Assembly (NCBI RefSeq): GCF_013618635.1
Contig: NZ_JABLSJ010000006.1
Location: 178,069-242,068 of the forward strand
Length of the DNA: 64,000 nt
Source of the DNA: Thalassobacillus sp. CUG 92003
GTDB taxonomy: Bacteria > Bacillota > Bacilli > Bacillales > Halobacillaceae
Reading direction: 5' to 3'
The position numbers were made by a program, and so were the translations under genes. The number at the start of each line of letters is the position of its first letter. Within the stretch, counting starts at the first letter, position 1. Of this stretch, positions 34,671-43,088 are shown one piece after another. Under the pieces are notes generated by a model. That model was not told the DNA's origin. It saw only the letters and a program-made list of their open reading frames with translations, and made no database searches.

Positions 34671-35393
34671 TCAATCGTCCTCCCTTTCGAATTTGTCCGC
34701 GAGTTCTTCGTCCGGCCAATTGTCCTCGGATTCCTCCGTATTCCTTACGCCCGAGCTTCCGTAGCCACCTTCGCCTCTATCCGACTCATCCAACGTATCA
34801 ACTTCGACGAACGTTGCGGAAGCAACCGGCGCGAGGATGGCTTGGGCTATGCGTTCTCCTTTGCGGATATGGTACGAACAATCTACCTCGTCATCCTTCG
34901 CCATCCTAGAGCTTATTCCGTCCGTATATAGCACGATATCTTCCGTCGTAGGGAAATCGTGATCCTGCGCCACATTATCCATAATCACGCCGACCTCTCC
35001 CTTAAAGCCAAAATCCACCGTACCTGGCGCGTTTGCTACGCGAAGTTTCGTCCTCGCAGAAATGCCGGAACGCGGCCGGATTTGCCATTCGTAACCCGCC
35101 GGAAGCTCGACGGATATCCCCGTTTTAATGACGGCGGTATCTCCAGGTTCAATCACCGTATCTTCTACCGCGTACAAGTCCGCGCCGGCGTCGCCTTCGT
35201 GGGCGTACGTTGGGATGATGGCGTCCGGGTGTAACTTGCGTATTTTGACGCGTTGCTTGCTCGGCGGGTTTAATAGCGCGCGTGCCTCCGCCAACCTTAA
35301 CGAATAGTCATCGTCCATTTTCGGAGAGCCTAAGTCCATGTCCGCTAAAAAGCGCGCTAATGCTTCGGCAGATTTCGTTTGTCGTCCGCTCAT
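34671..35393 (-). CDS. dut: dUTPase with N-terminal extension
   Basis: 240 residues. All five trimeric dUTPase motifs are visible: DAGADLYA, RPRSGIS, GTVDFGFKGEVGV, KGERIAQ and RGEGGYGSSG. About 45 extra residues at the N-terminus and an acidic tail at the C-terminus make it longer than the usual 145-170. It hydrolyses dUTP to dUMP, the ThyX substrate. Confidence 0.93.
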   Translation of the reverse strand: MSGRQTKSAEALARFLADMDLGSPKMDDDYSLRLAEARALLNPPSKQRVKIRKLHPDAIIPTYAHEGDAGADLYAVEDTVIEPGDTAVIKTGISVELPAGYEWQIRPRSGISARTKLRVANAPGTVDFGFKGEVGVIMDNVAQDHDFPTTEDIVLYTDGISSRMAKDDEVDCSYHIRKGERIAQAILAPVASATFVEVDTLDESDRGEGGYGSSGVRNTEESEDNWPDEELADKFEREDD

Positions 35394-35585
35394 TTAATCG
35401 TCTCCTTTCCGTTCGTTCCATTTCATCGCTAATACCCGGGCATTGTCCGTCGTAATATGAAGGAACGTGCTCGGCTGGAATGCGCACTTTCTATTCGCGC
35501 ATTCAATGACCGGCTCATCTAACGTCCACCTCATCGCGGGAGGTTTTCCGCAGAACGGACACGGCTTTAATGCCGGAATAGTCAT
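35394..35585 (-). CDS. Lar-family (restriction alleviation-like) zinc protein
   Basis: 63 residues from ATG 35585, overlapping the preceding stop as ATGA. The motif CPFCGKPPAMRW, then IECANRKCAFQPST and a closing ARVLAMKWNER, is that of the Lar_restr_allev family. Named members modulate type I restriction, but most phage copies are untested. Confidence 0.8.
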   Translation of the reverse strand: MTIPALKPCPFCGKPPAMRWTLDEPVIECANRKCAFQPSTFLHITTDNARVLAMKWNERKGDD

Positions 35586-35761
35586 CGTACGTCCTCCCCG
35601 TGTTCCCACAACACGCCGTCTGCCGCGAAGTAAAATCCGTTGCGTTCCGCGATTTCCTCGACCTCCGCAAAGTCCGGTTCCTCCGGGGAAGATAGATACC
35701 GGAGGAGGTTGGCGAAGTCTTGGCGGGAAAGGTTGGTCTTTCGTACGTTTGTTTGCGTCAT
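35582..35761 (-). CDS. 59-residue hypothetical protein
   Basis: ATG 35761 behind AAGGAGACG; ends with TGA overlapping the lar-like start. Acidic and helical (SRQDFANLLRYLSSPEEPDF, then ERNGFYFAADGVLWEHGEDV). Tight coupling to both neighbours supports expression. Confidence 0.65.
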   Translation of the reverse strand: MTQTNVRKTNLSRQDFANLLRYLSSPEEPDFAEVEEIAERNGFYFAADGVLWEHGEDVR

Positions 35762-35946
35762 ATTATCGTCTCCTTTTCGTTAAAATCGTCCTCACATACG
35801 CGCTTGATTCGGTGGCCGTGGATGTCCGGCTCATCTAGCGTAATCTGATACGGGTAAACTTCACTCGGAATATAGTCGGTGATTTCCGCCCAGCCTTCGA
35901 ATAAGAACGTTGATACGTAAACTCTTTTCGCCCCTCCGCTCACCAC
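35758..35946 (-). CDS. 62-residue hypothetical protein
   Basis: Small soluble protein (VSTFLFEGWAEITDYIPSEV). The GTG starts (35946, 35943) overlap the PhoH stop, yet a good SD (GGAGGGG) follows them and points to a start near the codon GTT about 8 bases later. The exact start is uncertain. Confidence 0.55.
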   Translation of the reverse strand: MVSGGAKRVYVSTFLFEGWAEITDYIPSEVYPYQITLDEPDIHGHRIKRVCEDDFNEKETII

Positions 35947-36587
35947 TCGAGCAAGTCCGCCTTCGTCGCTAGTTCACCTCGGAAGTTGTGCGTTAATCCG
36001 ACGACCTTTGCGTACGGCTCATTTCGGAAATGTTCGAGGTAAGGAACGAAGCCACTCTTCGCCGGATTCGGAAGGTCGCATTGTTTGTCGTGTCCGATCA
36101 TAATAACCTTCGTCGATGAATGTACGCGGGTTAAAACCTTCTTCAAGTCTCCGCGCGTAAAATTCGCAGCTTCGTCGATTACCAACGTCGAGTCCTTGAT
36201 ATTCGACCCGCGCATGAATACGTGCGACTTCGCCGTAATCCACGTCTGCCGGTTGATGAGCTCCGGATTTTCTTCGCGGTAAATTGAAAATCGCGGATCT
36301 TCGCCTATTTCCGAAAGCGCATCGTACAATGGCGTCAGATACTTCGACTCCTTCTCCTCGAGCGAGCCGGGCGTTGCGCCGAGCTTTTGCTCCTCGACCG
36401 GGCTGAACGTGTATACTAACGGCTTTCCGAGGATTTTCGCCGCGCCGATGGCGAGCGTCGTTTTTCCGCTGCCCGCACCGGCGTTGACGATCGTAAGTTG
36501 ATTATCGAAAATGGAATCGACGTAAATCCGTTGCTCGTCCGTCAGGTTGAGTCCGTAAAACAATTCGGCTGATTCCGGAAGTCCCAT
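35940..36587 (-). CDS. PhoH-like ATPase
   Basis: 215 residues. Walker A NAGAGSGKTTLAIG (about 34-47) and Walker B STLVIDEAANF (about 132), then SSTKVIMIGHDKQCDLPN, define the PhoH family of RNA-helicase-like NTPases common in phages. The biochemical role in phages is not settled. Confidence 0.88.
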   Translation of the reverse strand: MGLPESAELFYGLNLTDEQRIYVDSIFDNQLTIVNAGAGSGKTTLAIGAAKILGKPLVYTFSPVEEQKLGATPGSLEEKESKYLTPLYDALSEIGEDPRFSIYREENPELINRQTWITAKSHVFMRGSNIKDSTLVIDEAANFTRGDLKKVLTRVHSSTKVIMIGHDKQCDLPNPAKSGFVPYLEHFRNEPYAKVVGLTHNFRGELATKADLLEW

Positions 36588-36680
36588 TCTATTCCGCCTC
36601 CTTTATATTTGCGTGCCTTTCGTCTTTCTACGTGTTATAGGCGTAAAACGCGAGAATCGTGCCGGTTATAGTCCGCATTT

Positions 36681-38936
36681 TTACCGAACCGGACATACGC
36701 CACCTTCGCAGCCGTCAGCGCCTTCTAAGTCCGAACCTTCTCCCGTTTCGTACCGCTCGAGGGCAGCCGGATCGAAGTCGGTCATCTTCGCCTTCATTTC
36801 GTCGTATTGTTCCTTCGTTATTTTCTCGTAAGGTGCGAGCTCGTAAGAACCTCCGTCCAATTGGAGGAATGATACACCTACGAAGTCGTCCCAATTATCG
36901 TACACAACGTCCTCAACTACACCCCATTCATCCGGCCGGACGGTAATCGTATTAGACGAGTTGTGCTCCGTATAATTACGTTGGAATGTAAAGTAGGTAT
37001 CAAGTTGTTCCGCAGCAGGCACGTCGTCTTTCGTTCTTTCAGCGCCGGATTTAATCGGAAAGTCGATGACGAGCGTACGAGCGTTTGCAAGGCGTTCTTC
37101 GTTCGTTTCGCCTGGCGTACCTACTTCCGCATTTATCGTCCAACCTAAGTCCTTCGCGGCCTCGGTTAACGGATCATTCGCGCTGATTCGGATTCGGCGG
37201 ATGTAGTACGGTGAATGCGAGTAATGCAATCCGCTCGATACGCCGCCTGCTACTTGCGAAATAGTACCCTCCGGCTTTACCGTTGTTACGAGTAACGGCG
37301 CATTCACGCGGAGTTCTTTCGCGTAGTCGTCGGCTGCTTTGCGCGCTTCGTATCCGAGCATATCGACGAGCGTTTTTTCGTAATCTATGGCGGTGAGTGA
37401 ATCCGGAATATCGATTAAAGCGAGCGCATCTTTTACGCCAGTTAACGATGTTCCGAGTAGGCGGTCGCGTTGCTGTACTTCGTTCCAATGCGGAATTTCG
37501 AGGTCAACGAGGGTCATCCGTAAACCTGCACGTGCAGAATGGCGTTGAGCTTCCATAAGACCTTCCATATCCAATTGCCCGTCCTTTACGAATTCAACGA
37601 GGTTTACCGTCGTTAAGTTACATACGCCGTAAGAGTCAAGTAATATCTCGAAACATGGGTTTACACCTTCCGCGTTCGGTCGTCGTCTTTTCGCTTCCGC
37701 CGCATTTCCTAGTCCGGGTTCACCTTCCGCCTGCATTAATTCAAATACGAGATTCAACGTCTGCTTGCTCGGCTTATCTTCGAACCATACCGAATTGTTC
37801 GACATTCTCCGGTGGTGCAACGGCCTTGCGTTCGGATCCATCGTAGGCAGCTCGGCCAGTTTATTCGCTAACGCGTTTAACCCCGCCTTTTCTACGAGTC
37901 CGACGACCTTTTCGTGCTGCTCGACGTTCCATATTCCGTTAATTCCGTACTTTGCGAACATAGACTCGTAGTCGTCCGCGTCGAACAGAAATATCTCGGC
38001 CGTTCTTCGTACACCCCCAACGACCACGTTATTTCCGATTAAGTTTCCGATATCCAGGATATGAACCGGACGTAGTTTAACCTTACCTTCGCCCACCTTT
38101 TCCAACGGATCGAGCGAAGAATCAATTTCATTCCGGATTACCTTCGCGATTCCTTCGAACATTTCTTTCAACGGCTCATATCCGCTGGCAGTTCCGCCGA
38201 ACGTATGCAGCCTCGCACCTTTCGGACGGATGTAGTCGTAGAAAATTCCGATTTCCTCGATTCCTTCGTACTCTGACTCGGTGTGCAAACGGAAGAATGT
38301 CCGGAGCGCCTCGACCCAACCTTCCTTCGAGTCTCCTACGTGAATGACCGCCTTTTTGCCTTCGTTAATTACGAATAGGTTCGTAGTGTCCTCTTTGACT
38401 AGCGGGTAGCGCTGCGTATATTCTTCGTGGATTACGTCGATGTCGTTACGAATAGGCGGAAGTTCTTGCGCGAATTGCTTCGTACATTTAAATCCGACGC
38501 CGGTGCCTACGAGGAGCAAGTAGAACAAGTCGCCTAAGTCTTCGTAGCTTCGGATGTTCGTATAGCTGCAGTTAAAATTAGAGAGCGGATATTTGTCGGC
38601 CACGCTTCCGTCTGCACCGCCCACCCAAAGTGTACGCCCCGATAGGAACTGGCGGAGGTTGAACATGTTATCGAAAAACTCCTCGGCCTCTTTGCGGAAT
38701 CCATCGTAATCCACCGCATAGCCGATCTTTTCCGTATGCTTTACGCCGAGTTCTACGTTATATTCCGTCGCCCGCTTGACCGTCTCTTTCCACGTTTCTC
38801 TCCGACCTTTCTCCGGAAGGTAACGGGAGTAAGTCCGGTAGTATACGAATTTACCTAGTTCGTTCATATGCTCGGGAAAGTCCGCGTATTGCCCGAGAAA
38901 TTCCTCCGTTAGTAGCTTCGATTCCATTTGCGTCAT
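36681..38936 (-). CDS. nrdJ: adenosylcobalamin-dependent ribonucleoside-triphosphate reductase (class II)
   Basis: 751 residues, the length of monomeric Lactobacillus-type RTPR. Visible features: FNCSYTNIRSYEDL and LLLVGTGVGFKC near 130-155, NPCFEILLDSYGVCNL around 430, and the closing redox pair CEGGVCPV. It converts ribonucleoside triphosphates to dNTPs and needs host B12. No small subunit or NrdI is present, as expected for class II. Confidence 0.93.
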   Translation of the reverse strand: MTQMESKLLTEEFLGQYADFPEHMNELGKFVYYRTYSRYLPEKGRRETWKETVKRATEYNVELGVKHTEKIGYAVDYDGFRKEAEEFFDNMFNLRQFLSGRTLWVGGADGSVADKYPLSNFNCSYTNIRSYEDLGDLFYLLLVGTGVGFKCTKQFAQELPPIRNDIDVIHEEYTQRYPLVKEDTTNLFVINEGKKAVIHVGDSKEGWVEALRTFFRLHTESEYEGIEEIGIFYDYIRPKGARLHTFGGTASGYEPLKEMFEGIAKVIRNEIDSSLDPLEKVGEGKVKLRPVHILDIGNLIGNNVVVGGVRRTAEIFLFDADDYESMFAKYGINGIWNVEQHEKVVGLVEKAGLNALANKLAELPTMDPNARPLHHRRMSNNSVWFEDKPSKQTLNLVFELMQAEGEPGLGNAAEAKRRRPNAEGVNPCFEILLDSYGVCNLTTVNLVEFVKDGQLDMEGLMEAQRHSARAGLRMTLVDLEIPHWNEVQQRDRLLGTSLTGVKDALALIDIPDSLTAIDYEKTLVDMLGYEARKAADDYAKELRVNAPLLVTTVKPEGTISQVAGGVSSGLHYSHSPYYIRRIRISANDPLTEAAKDLGWTINAEVGTPGETNEERLANARTLVIDFPIKSGAERTKDDVPAAEQLDTYFTFQRNYTEHNSSNTITVRPDEWGVVEDVVYDNWDDFVGVSFLQLDGGSYELAPYEKITKEQYDEMKAKMTDFDPAALERYETGEGSDLEGADGCEGGVCPVR

Positions 38937-38955
38937 TTAATCGTCTCCTTTTCGG

Positions 38956-39207
38956 TTATAACTTGAAAAACTTTTCCGGAAATCCTCGTTTTCTTGGACG
39001 GATTTTCTCCGCTAAAATAGCAAACGCATTTAACACCATTATCACGACGTTAACGCCTGGTATTACGGTAAAAAGTATATCTATCGAGGTCGGCGTAATA
39101 TTTTTAAATATGTGCGTGTGCATCCACCGTACCTGCCGCCAATTTATATACGCAGGCAGCACGTAAAACACCGCGATCAAAACGGTAATCGTCAGAAACT
39201 CGCTCAT
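38956..39207 (-). CDS. small membrane protein
   Basis: 83 residues with two hydrophobic helices (about 4-22 and 40-66) and a basic C-terminus (RPRKRGFPEKFF). Its start overlaps the preceding gene. First of several tiny membrane proteins upstream of the reductase; function unknown. Confidence 0.6.
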   Translation of the reverse strand: MSEFLTITVLIAVFYVLPAYINWRQVRWMHTHIFKNITPTSIDILFTVIPGVNVVIMVLNAFAILAEKIRPRKRGFPEKFFKL

Positions 39208-39422
39208 TCGTCGCCCTCCTCTCCGCCAAACTTTTCGAGCAACGCCCGCGATTCCGCAACCCCGCGTTCTGTCTCCGCGAGCTCCGCCTTAAGCGCCTGT
39301 ACGCGTTCCTTTGCCGCCAAAAGATCGTACTCCAACTCGCCGCGCCTCCGTTCCTGGTGGCGTTCGATTTGCCGGAGTTGGGCGAGGAAGGTTGCGGAAA
39401 ATTCGTTGTTTAATCGGGGCAT
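39204..39422 (-). CDS. small coiled-coil protein
   Basis: 72 residues forming an almost continuous charged helix (QIERHQERRRGELEYDLLAA). ATG behind GGAGGAATAACGC. Could oligomerise or pair with a neighbour. Not recognised. Confidence 0.6.
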   Translation of the reverse strand: MPRLNNEFSATFLAQLRQIERHQERRRGELEYDLLAAKERVQALKAELAETERGVAESRALLEKFGGEEGDE

Positions 39423-39425
39423 GCG

Positions 39426-39608
39426 TTATTCCTCCTGTCCGATGATATCGTCGACTCTTCTTACTTCCTCGGCAACGTAGAAAATACGATATCCTTCTCC
39501 GCGTAATGTTTCGATCGCCTCATCCGGATTGCCGACAAGAAATGTTTTTCCGTCCGAGAATTCGAAACCTTCCTCTTTACCTGCGATTAAAAATAGTAAG
39601 TTTTTCAT
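39426..39608 (-). CDS. 60-residue hypothetical protein
   Basis: Soluble alpha/beta peptide (FLIAGKEEGFEFSDGKTFLV, AIETLRGEGYRIFYVAEEVR). Good ribosome site and close packing with neighbours; no family recognised. Confidence 0.6.
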   Translation of the reverse strand: MKNLLFLIAGKEEGFEFSDGKTFLVGNPDEAIETLRGEGYRIFYVAEEVRRVDDIIGQEE

Positions 39609-39716
39609 TTAACCATCCTCCTTATTCTTCTCGTAAAGACGTACGCTAATTGCGCCGAATACGTACGTTAATACCATCACCGTTAACATCTCCGGAATAT
39701 AATCGACGAGTATCAT
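39609..39716 (-). CDS. 35-residue membrane peptide
   Basis: ATG 39716 overlapping the upstream stop. A single transmembrane helix (LTVMVLTYVFGAISVRL) with a charged tail (YEKNKEDG). A longer reading frame exists but overlaps the neighbouring gene completely, so the short form is preferred. Confidence 0.55.
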   Translation of the reverse strand: MILVDYIPEMLTVMVLTYVFGAISVRLYEKNKEDG

Positions 39717-39922
39717 TCGTCCTCCCTTTCCGTTTCGCGTACGACATCTACGCCGTCTACCTTCGTAAACGCCAGCGCCATTAATCCGCAAGCCGCCGCA
39801 TTCAGCGCATAACTCACGAATATGACGAAGCCAGGTTGCGGATAGCCGACGGTTAAGCAGACGATCGCCGTGAGCCAAATGACGGACATGAGTATGAAGG
39901 TGTTGCGTAGTATTCCGGCCAT
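39713..39922 (-). CDS. small membrane protein
   Basis: 69 residues from ATG 39922, with two transmembrane helices (about 7-25 and 32-52) and an acidic C-terminus. Start and stop overlap both neighbours, so it is translationally coupled. Confidence 0.6.
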   Translation of the reverse strand: MAGILRNTFILMSVIWLTAIVCLTVGYPQPGFVIFVSYALNAAACGLMALAFTKVDGVDVVRETEREDE

Positions 39923-40137
39923 CAAATCCGCCCCTTTCGGATGTCTTCGATAATTTCGTTCATCCCCTCGTTAAAATCCGACTTGAAGTCCGCGATGATG
40001 TCGGCTTTTTCGTCCTCGGTTACGTCGATTTGGCGTAAGGTTTCTCGCATTTCTTCGGCGATTTCCTTCGCCCCTTTTGCGCAATTTGCTCGCGTAGCTG
40101 ACGCCATTGATAGTCCGATAATCCGATCGTAGTTCAT
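39922..40137 (-). CDS. small soluble helical protein
   Basis: 71 residues, acidic and helical (KEIAEEMRETLRQIDVTEDE). No membrane segment. Overlaps the next genes at both ends. Confidence 0.6.
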   Translation of the reverse strand: MNYDRIIGLSMASATRANCAKGAKEIAEEMRETLRQIDVTEDEKADIIADFKSDFNEGMNEIIEDIRKGRI

Positions 40138-40475
40138 TTCTTATCCGCCTCTCTAATGATTTCATCGTAACTCTTTAACGTGTATCCTTTCGGCTTGTGG
40201 TAAACCGTTTCTCCATCCATTTCAATTTTTACGTCGAGGTCTGTACCGAAATCTAAACTCTCCTCATTCTTTTTGGATGTTACTTTTGTAGCTAAATCTA
40301 GCATTAGTAACAAGAATCGTCCGACTCCATAATGGACTGCAAAATTCACGACTACGATGATTAAAGTAGGAAGTTGGAAGAAAGGGTTTCCGTCTACAAG
40401 AAAAGCCACCAGTTTAATTAACGTCATAACCCCTGCAAGCATTACCGCCAAATTATGGTTGAAATTTTTCGTCAT
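40134..40475 (-). CDS. small membrane protein
   Basis: 113 residues: two hydrophobic helices (about 8-25 and 34-60), then a soluble tail (about 70-113). It is more AT-rich than its neighbours. Function unknown. Confidence 0.6.
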   Translation of the reverse strand: MTKNFNHNLAVMLAGVMTLIKLVAFLVDGNPFFQLPTLIIVVVNFAVHYGVGRFLLLMLDLATKVTSKKNEESLDFGTDLDVKIEMDGETVYHKPKGYTLKSYDEIIREADKK

Positions 40476-40661
40476 TTAATCGACCTCCTTAGTGAATTCA
40501 ATAAAAATTATCTCGGAAGGCGCTATATTTAATCGACCGTTAATTGTCTCAAGTGAAGAGGATTTAAAACTTTCTGACTGAAAACGTTTATACGTTTTAT
40601 GGTCAATCTGCGTTTTATGAACGTATCTTTCCGTACCAATCAGCGCGTAGTATTTATACAC
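40476..40661 (-). CDS. 61-residue hypothetical protein
   Basis: Starts at GTG right after the stop of the upstream 52-residue gene, with AAGGAGGACG as ribosome site. Soluble and mixed charge (YALIGTERYVHKTQIDHKTY). Not recognised. Confidence 0.55.
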   Translation of the reverse strand: MYKYYALIGTERYVHKTQIDHKTYKRFQSESFKSSSLETINGRLNIAPSEIIFIEFTKEVD

Positions 40662-40820
40662 TTATTCGTCCTCCTTAGCTTTGTACGAAAGTAAGAACAT
40701 CATCGCCCGCTTACTGATATATCCGCCATGGATAAGCGCTACGTAATTATCCGCAGTCCTGCGTTTCTTGAACGTTAAATGTGCGATTGTATTAAAGAAT
40801 CGGTATATGCGGTATTTCAT
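40662..40820 (-). CDS. 52-residue basic protein
   Basis: ATG 40820 behind GGAGGCGATCGG; stop adjoins the next GTG start. Sequence MKYRIYRFFNTIAHLTFKKR, then HGGYISKRAMMFLLSYKAKE. Short, basic, amphipathic. Function unknown. Confidence 0.55.
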   Translation of the reverse strand: MKYRIYRFFNTIAHLTFKKRRTADNYVALIHGGYISKRAMMFLLSYKAKEDE

Positions 40821-40847
40821 CCGATCGCCTCCTTCTAATTCTCCGAA

Positions 40848-41378
40848 CTAACTTTGCGGAATTCCTTCCAAGTAACCTTCGCGTATCAACCACGCCAATC
40901 CAATCGCAGCCGCGTCGCTTTCATCGTCGTAAGCAAATTCCCCGCTAAAGCCCGTAAGCTCCCGAACAGCCGCCTCAACCTCCGCCTTTTCTGCGCGCCC
41001 TTTTCCGACGACGAGCTTTTTTACGGATTGCTGCGGAATAGGCTTCGCGGTGTCTGCGAGTGAAAAATCGAACATTGCCCGATCTATTCCGGCGTGGGCG
41101 GTGAATATCGAGTGGTTGCCGAATTTGCCGGAATATTTTTCGCGGAGGATTACGGAATACGGTCGAGACGGCGTTTGGTTGTCCGCGATGAATAAGTGCG
41201 CCCAAGCCTCGATCGTTTTGCCGCGAACGGCGTACGGCTGTTTGGCGTCGGTGCGGACGTGAGAAAGGGCAATTATCTTCGCCGTGCCGTTCTTGTATTC
41301 GAGGACTGCGGCGCCCGGACGCGAAAGCGAGATATCGAACGTGAGTATACGGATAGTCGGCGCCTTAGTTTCCGGCAT
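40848..41378 (-). CDS. RuvC-like Holliday junction resolvase
   Basis: 176 residues. RNase H fold with an acidic residue in TFDISLSRPGAAVLEY (about 14), a central glutamate in VILREKYSGKFGNHSI, and the closing DDESDAAAIGLAWLI (about 155) where RuvC keeps its last aspartates. It would cut branched DNA before packaging. It overlaps the Cse60-like gene. Confidence 0.78.
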   Translation of the reverse strand: MPETKAPTIRILTFDISLSRPGAAVLEYKNGTAKIIALSHVRTDAKQPYAVRGKTIEAWAHLFIADNQTPSRPYSVILREKYSGKFGNHSIFTAHAGIDRAMFDFSLADTAKPIPQQSVKKLVVGKGRAEKAEVEAAVRELTGFSGEFAYDDESDAAAIGLAWLIREGYLEGIPQS

Positions 41379-41544
41379 TGCTTGAGTCCCTTCCGAGTAT
41401 TAAGGCGGACATTGTGTGGTCCGATTGTTGGTATTGAATTTCGCAAATAATCCCCTTTGACTGGAGACTATCTACATATTCCGTTAAATCCGCATGGAAT
41501 TTATCAGGATCAGATTGCGTAATGTGTCCGATAGTTTTTATCAT
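41365..41544 (-). CDS. Cse60-like small protein
   Basis: 59 residues from ATG 41544, one base into the nuclease stop. The pattern DLTEYVDSLQSKGIICEIQY, then HTMSALILGR, resembles sporulation protein Cse60 and related small phage proteins. Role in phages unknown. Confidence 0.6.
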   Translation of the reverse strand: MIKTIGHITQSDPDKFHADLTEYVDSLQSKGIICEIQYQQSDHTMSALILGRDSSNAGN

Positions 41545-42602
41545 CACTCCGCCTCCTCACGTAATTGTTCGATCTGCTCAACCGCGTCAACTATCTGCGC
41601 CTTTTTGAAGCCGGGCATGTTCGACTTAAGTGCCGCCTTTTTCTTACGTTGTAACTCCGCTAGTTCATCGTCGGAAAGAGACGTCGCGCACGCCTGCTTG
41701 AAGTTGTTGAACGTCCAATTGTCGAGGTCTAACGGTAATGGGTCGTTCGCGTCAATCGACGTCTGCACCTTCGTAAAGTAGTCGAATAGCTCGCGTTTAT
41801 CAGCCTCCGTAATATTCACGCCAAACGCCCGGATGTCCGGATTCTTTGCGTAGGTGTCATCGTCGTAAACCCACGTCTTTTTCGCGGCGTTGACGTATAG
41901 GATGATGAATTTTGACACGTTATACATTTCCGCATAAGCTACGCATTGTTTGACGTGCTTCTCCTCCGGTTGGCGCATCGAATAATGGGACGTCTTAGCT
42001 GCGGAGGTCTGCTTCGACTTTATCTCGAGGCCGACGCGTAAAAGCTCGCCTGTTTCCGGATCGGCGTACTCGAGGATTCCGTCGCATGTTCCGTATAGAT
42101 AGAAGGATTTGCCGTTATGCTCGACGCGGTGATTCTTTTTGGCGAAGTCCTCAAATTGCGGAAATCCTTCCGGCGTCCGTTCAAACTTAAACGGCGTCGG
42201 CTTTCCGCGCTTCTTTTCGTAGTTTCTCTCCATTGCGAGTATATCCCGCTGAATCACGCTGCCGATTGCCGTCCCGATCGCCGCCCATCGCGTTTGGTGC
42301 GGCTGCTTATCGAAATTGTCCTTCTTCGCGCGCTTGGCTTTCATATAAAGCATACGCGGACAGGCGTTGGCGCTCGACGGAGAAAAGTACGGGCGTTTCG
42401 GAAATAGCTTCGGGGCGTTCGCGTACCACCGGTTAATCTGCGTGTCGAGTTCGTTGTCCCAGACTTCGCTAAGCGCGTGAAAGTCGTCGAGGTAATCAAG
42501 GAATACGTCCGCAATTTCTTGGGCTTTACTGTTATTAATTTCATCAATTCCAGTTTGAAGTGTGTTTACAGCTGATTCTTCTTCTCGTTTTTTATTCGTC
42601 AA
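41544..42602 (-). CDS. PD-(D/E)XK exonuclease, Cas4/RecB-like
   Basis: 352 residues. FSPSSANACPRMLYMK carries a conserved cysteine, GTCDGILEYAD gives the catalytic Asp and LEIKSKQTSA the E-x-K. The arrangement matches Cas4/AddB-like phage nucleases next to DNA polymerase genes. It likely processes DNA ends in replication or recombination. Only two cysteines are obvious, so an iron-sulfur cluster is uncertain. Confidence 0.82.
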   Translation of the reverse strand: MTNKKREEESAVNTLQTGIDEINNSKAQEIADVFLDYLDDFHALSEVWDNELDTQINRWYANAPKLFPKRPYFSPSSANACPRMLYMKAKRAKKDNFDKQPHQTRWAAIGTAIGSVIQRDILAMERNYEKKRGKPTPFKFERTPEGFPQFEDFAKKNHRVEHNGKSFYLYGTCDGILEYADPETGELLRVGLEIKSKQTSAAKTSHYSMRQPEEKHVKQCVAYAEMYNVSKFIILYVNAAKKTWVYDDDTYAKNPDIRAFGVNITEADKRELFDYFTKVQTSIDANDPLPLDLDNWTFNNFKQACATSLSDDELAELQRKKKAALKSNMPGFKKAQIVDAVEQIEQLREEAE

Positions 42603-43088
42603 TTAATCGTCTCCTTTTATCTCGTTTTTGAACGCGAACTCTCCGTACAACTCTTCTGCTTTCTGGTTATAGGCGCTTGCTGCTTCTTCTCTGTTTTCAA
42701 AACAACCTATAATAATCTCTTTTCCGTTTTTATATATTCTCGACCGCCATTTCTGACCACATCGGCTGACTCCTTTGTAACCAGATGTGTTGTTTGTTTT
42801 AACTCCGGTGTTGAACATGTTTTTACTTCTGTCTGTAAATCTGAGGTTTTTCTTTCGGTTATCTAACCCGCTCCTGTTTACGTGGTCTACTTCTGTGTTT
42901 TCCTTGGCTTTCATAATCTCTCGGTGCATATAAACTTTTTTATACTGTCTGTATCCTACCTTCTTCCGTCTGCAAACGTATCCGCACCCAGTGTCCTCGA
43001 AGTACCAGCTATTTTCGTTTAACCAATCAAAATCCTCATCGTCCACTAAGGTAAACTTTCCTTTAGTTAACGGTAGTCTTTTTGTCAT
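42603..43088 (-). CDS. HNH homing endonuclease with AP2 domain
   Basis: 161 residues. The HNH core VYMHREIMKAKENTEVDHVN, NRKKNLRFTD and the AP2-like C-terminus (NTSGYKGVSRCGQKWRSRIY) define a free-standing homing endonuclease. It lies between the polymerase and nuclease genes, overlaps the polymerase end by 26 bases and is AT-rich. The polymerase appears intact, so it is an intergenic insert. Confidence 0.9.
   Translation of the reverse strand: MTKRLPLTKGKFTLVDDEDFDWLNENSWYFEDTGCGYVCRRKKVGYRQYKKVYMHREIMKAKENTEVDHVNRSGLDNRKKNLRFTDRSKNMFNTGVKTNNTSGYKGVSRCGQKWRSRIYKNGKEIIIGCFENREEAASAYNQKAEELYGEFAFKNEIKGDD

Noticed and set aside
36588..36680. B12 riboswitch linked to the class II reductase
   Set aside because: The upstream gap of the reductase (38937-38955) is too short, and the downstream gap shows no B12 box.
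41544..42602. Cas4 as part of a CRISPR system
   Set aside because: The nuclease lies in a phage DNA-replication operon, without cas1/cas2 or repeats; it is a phage recombination nuclease.
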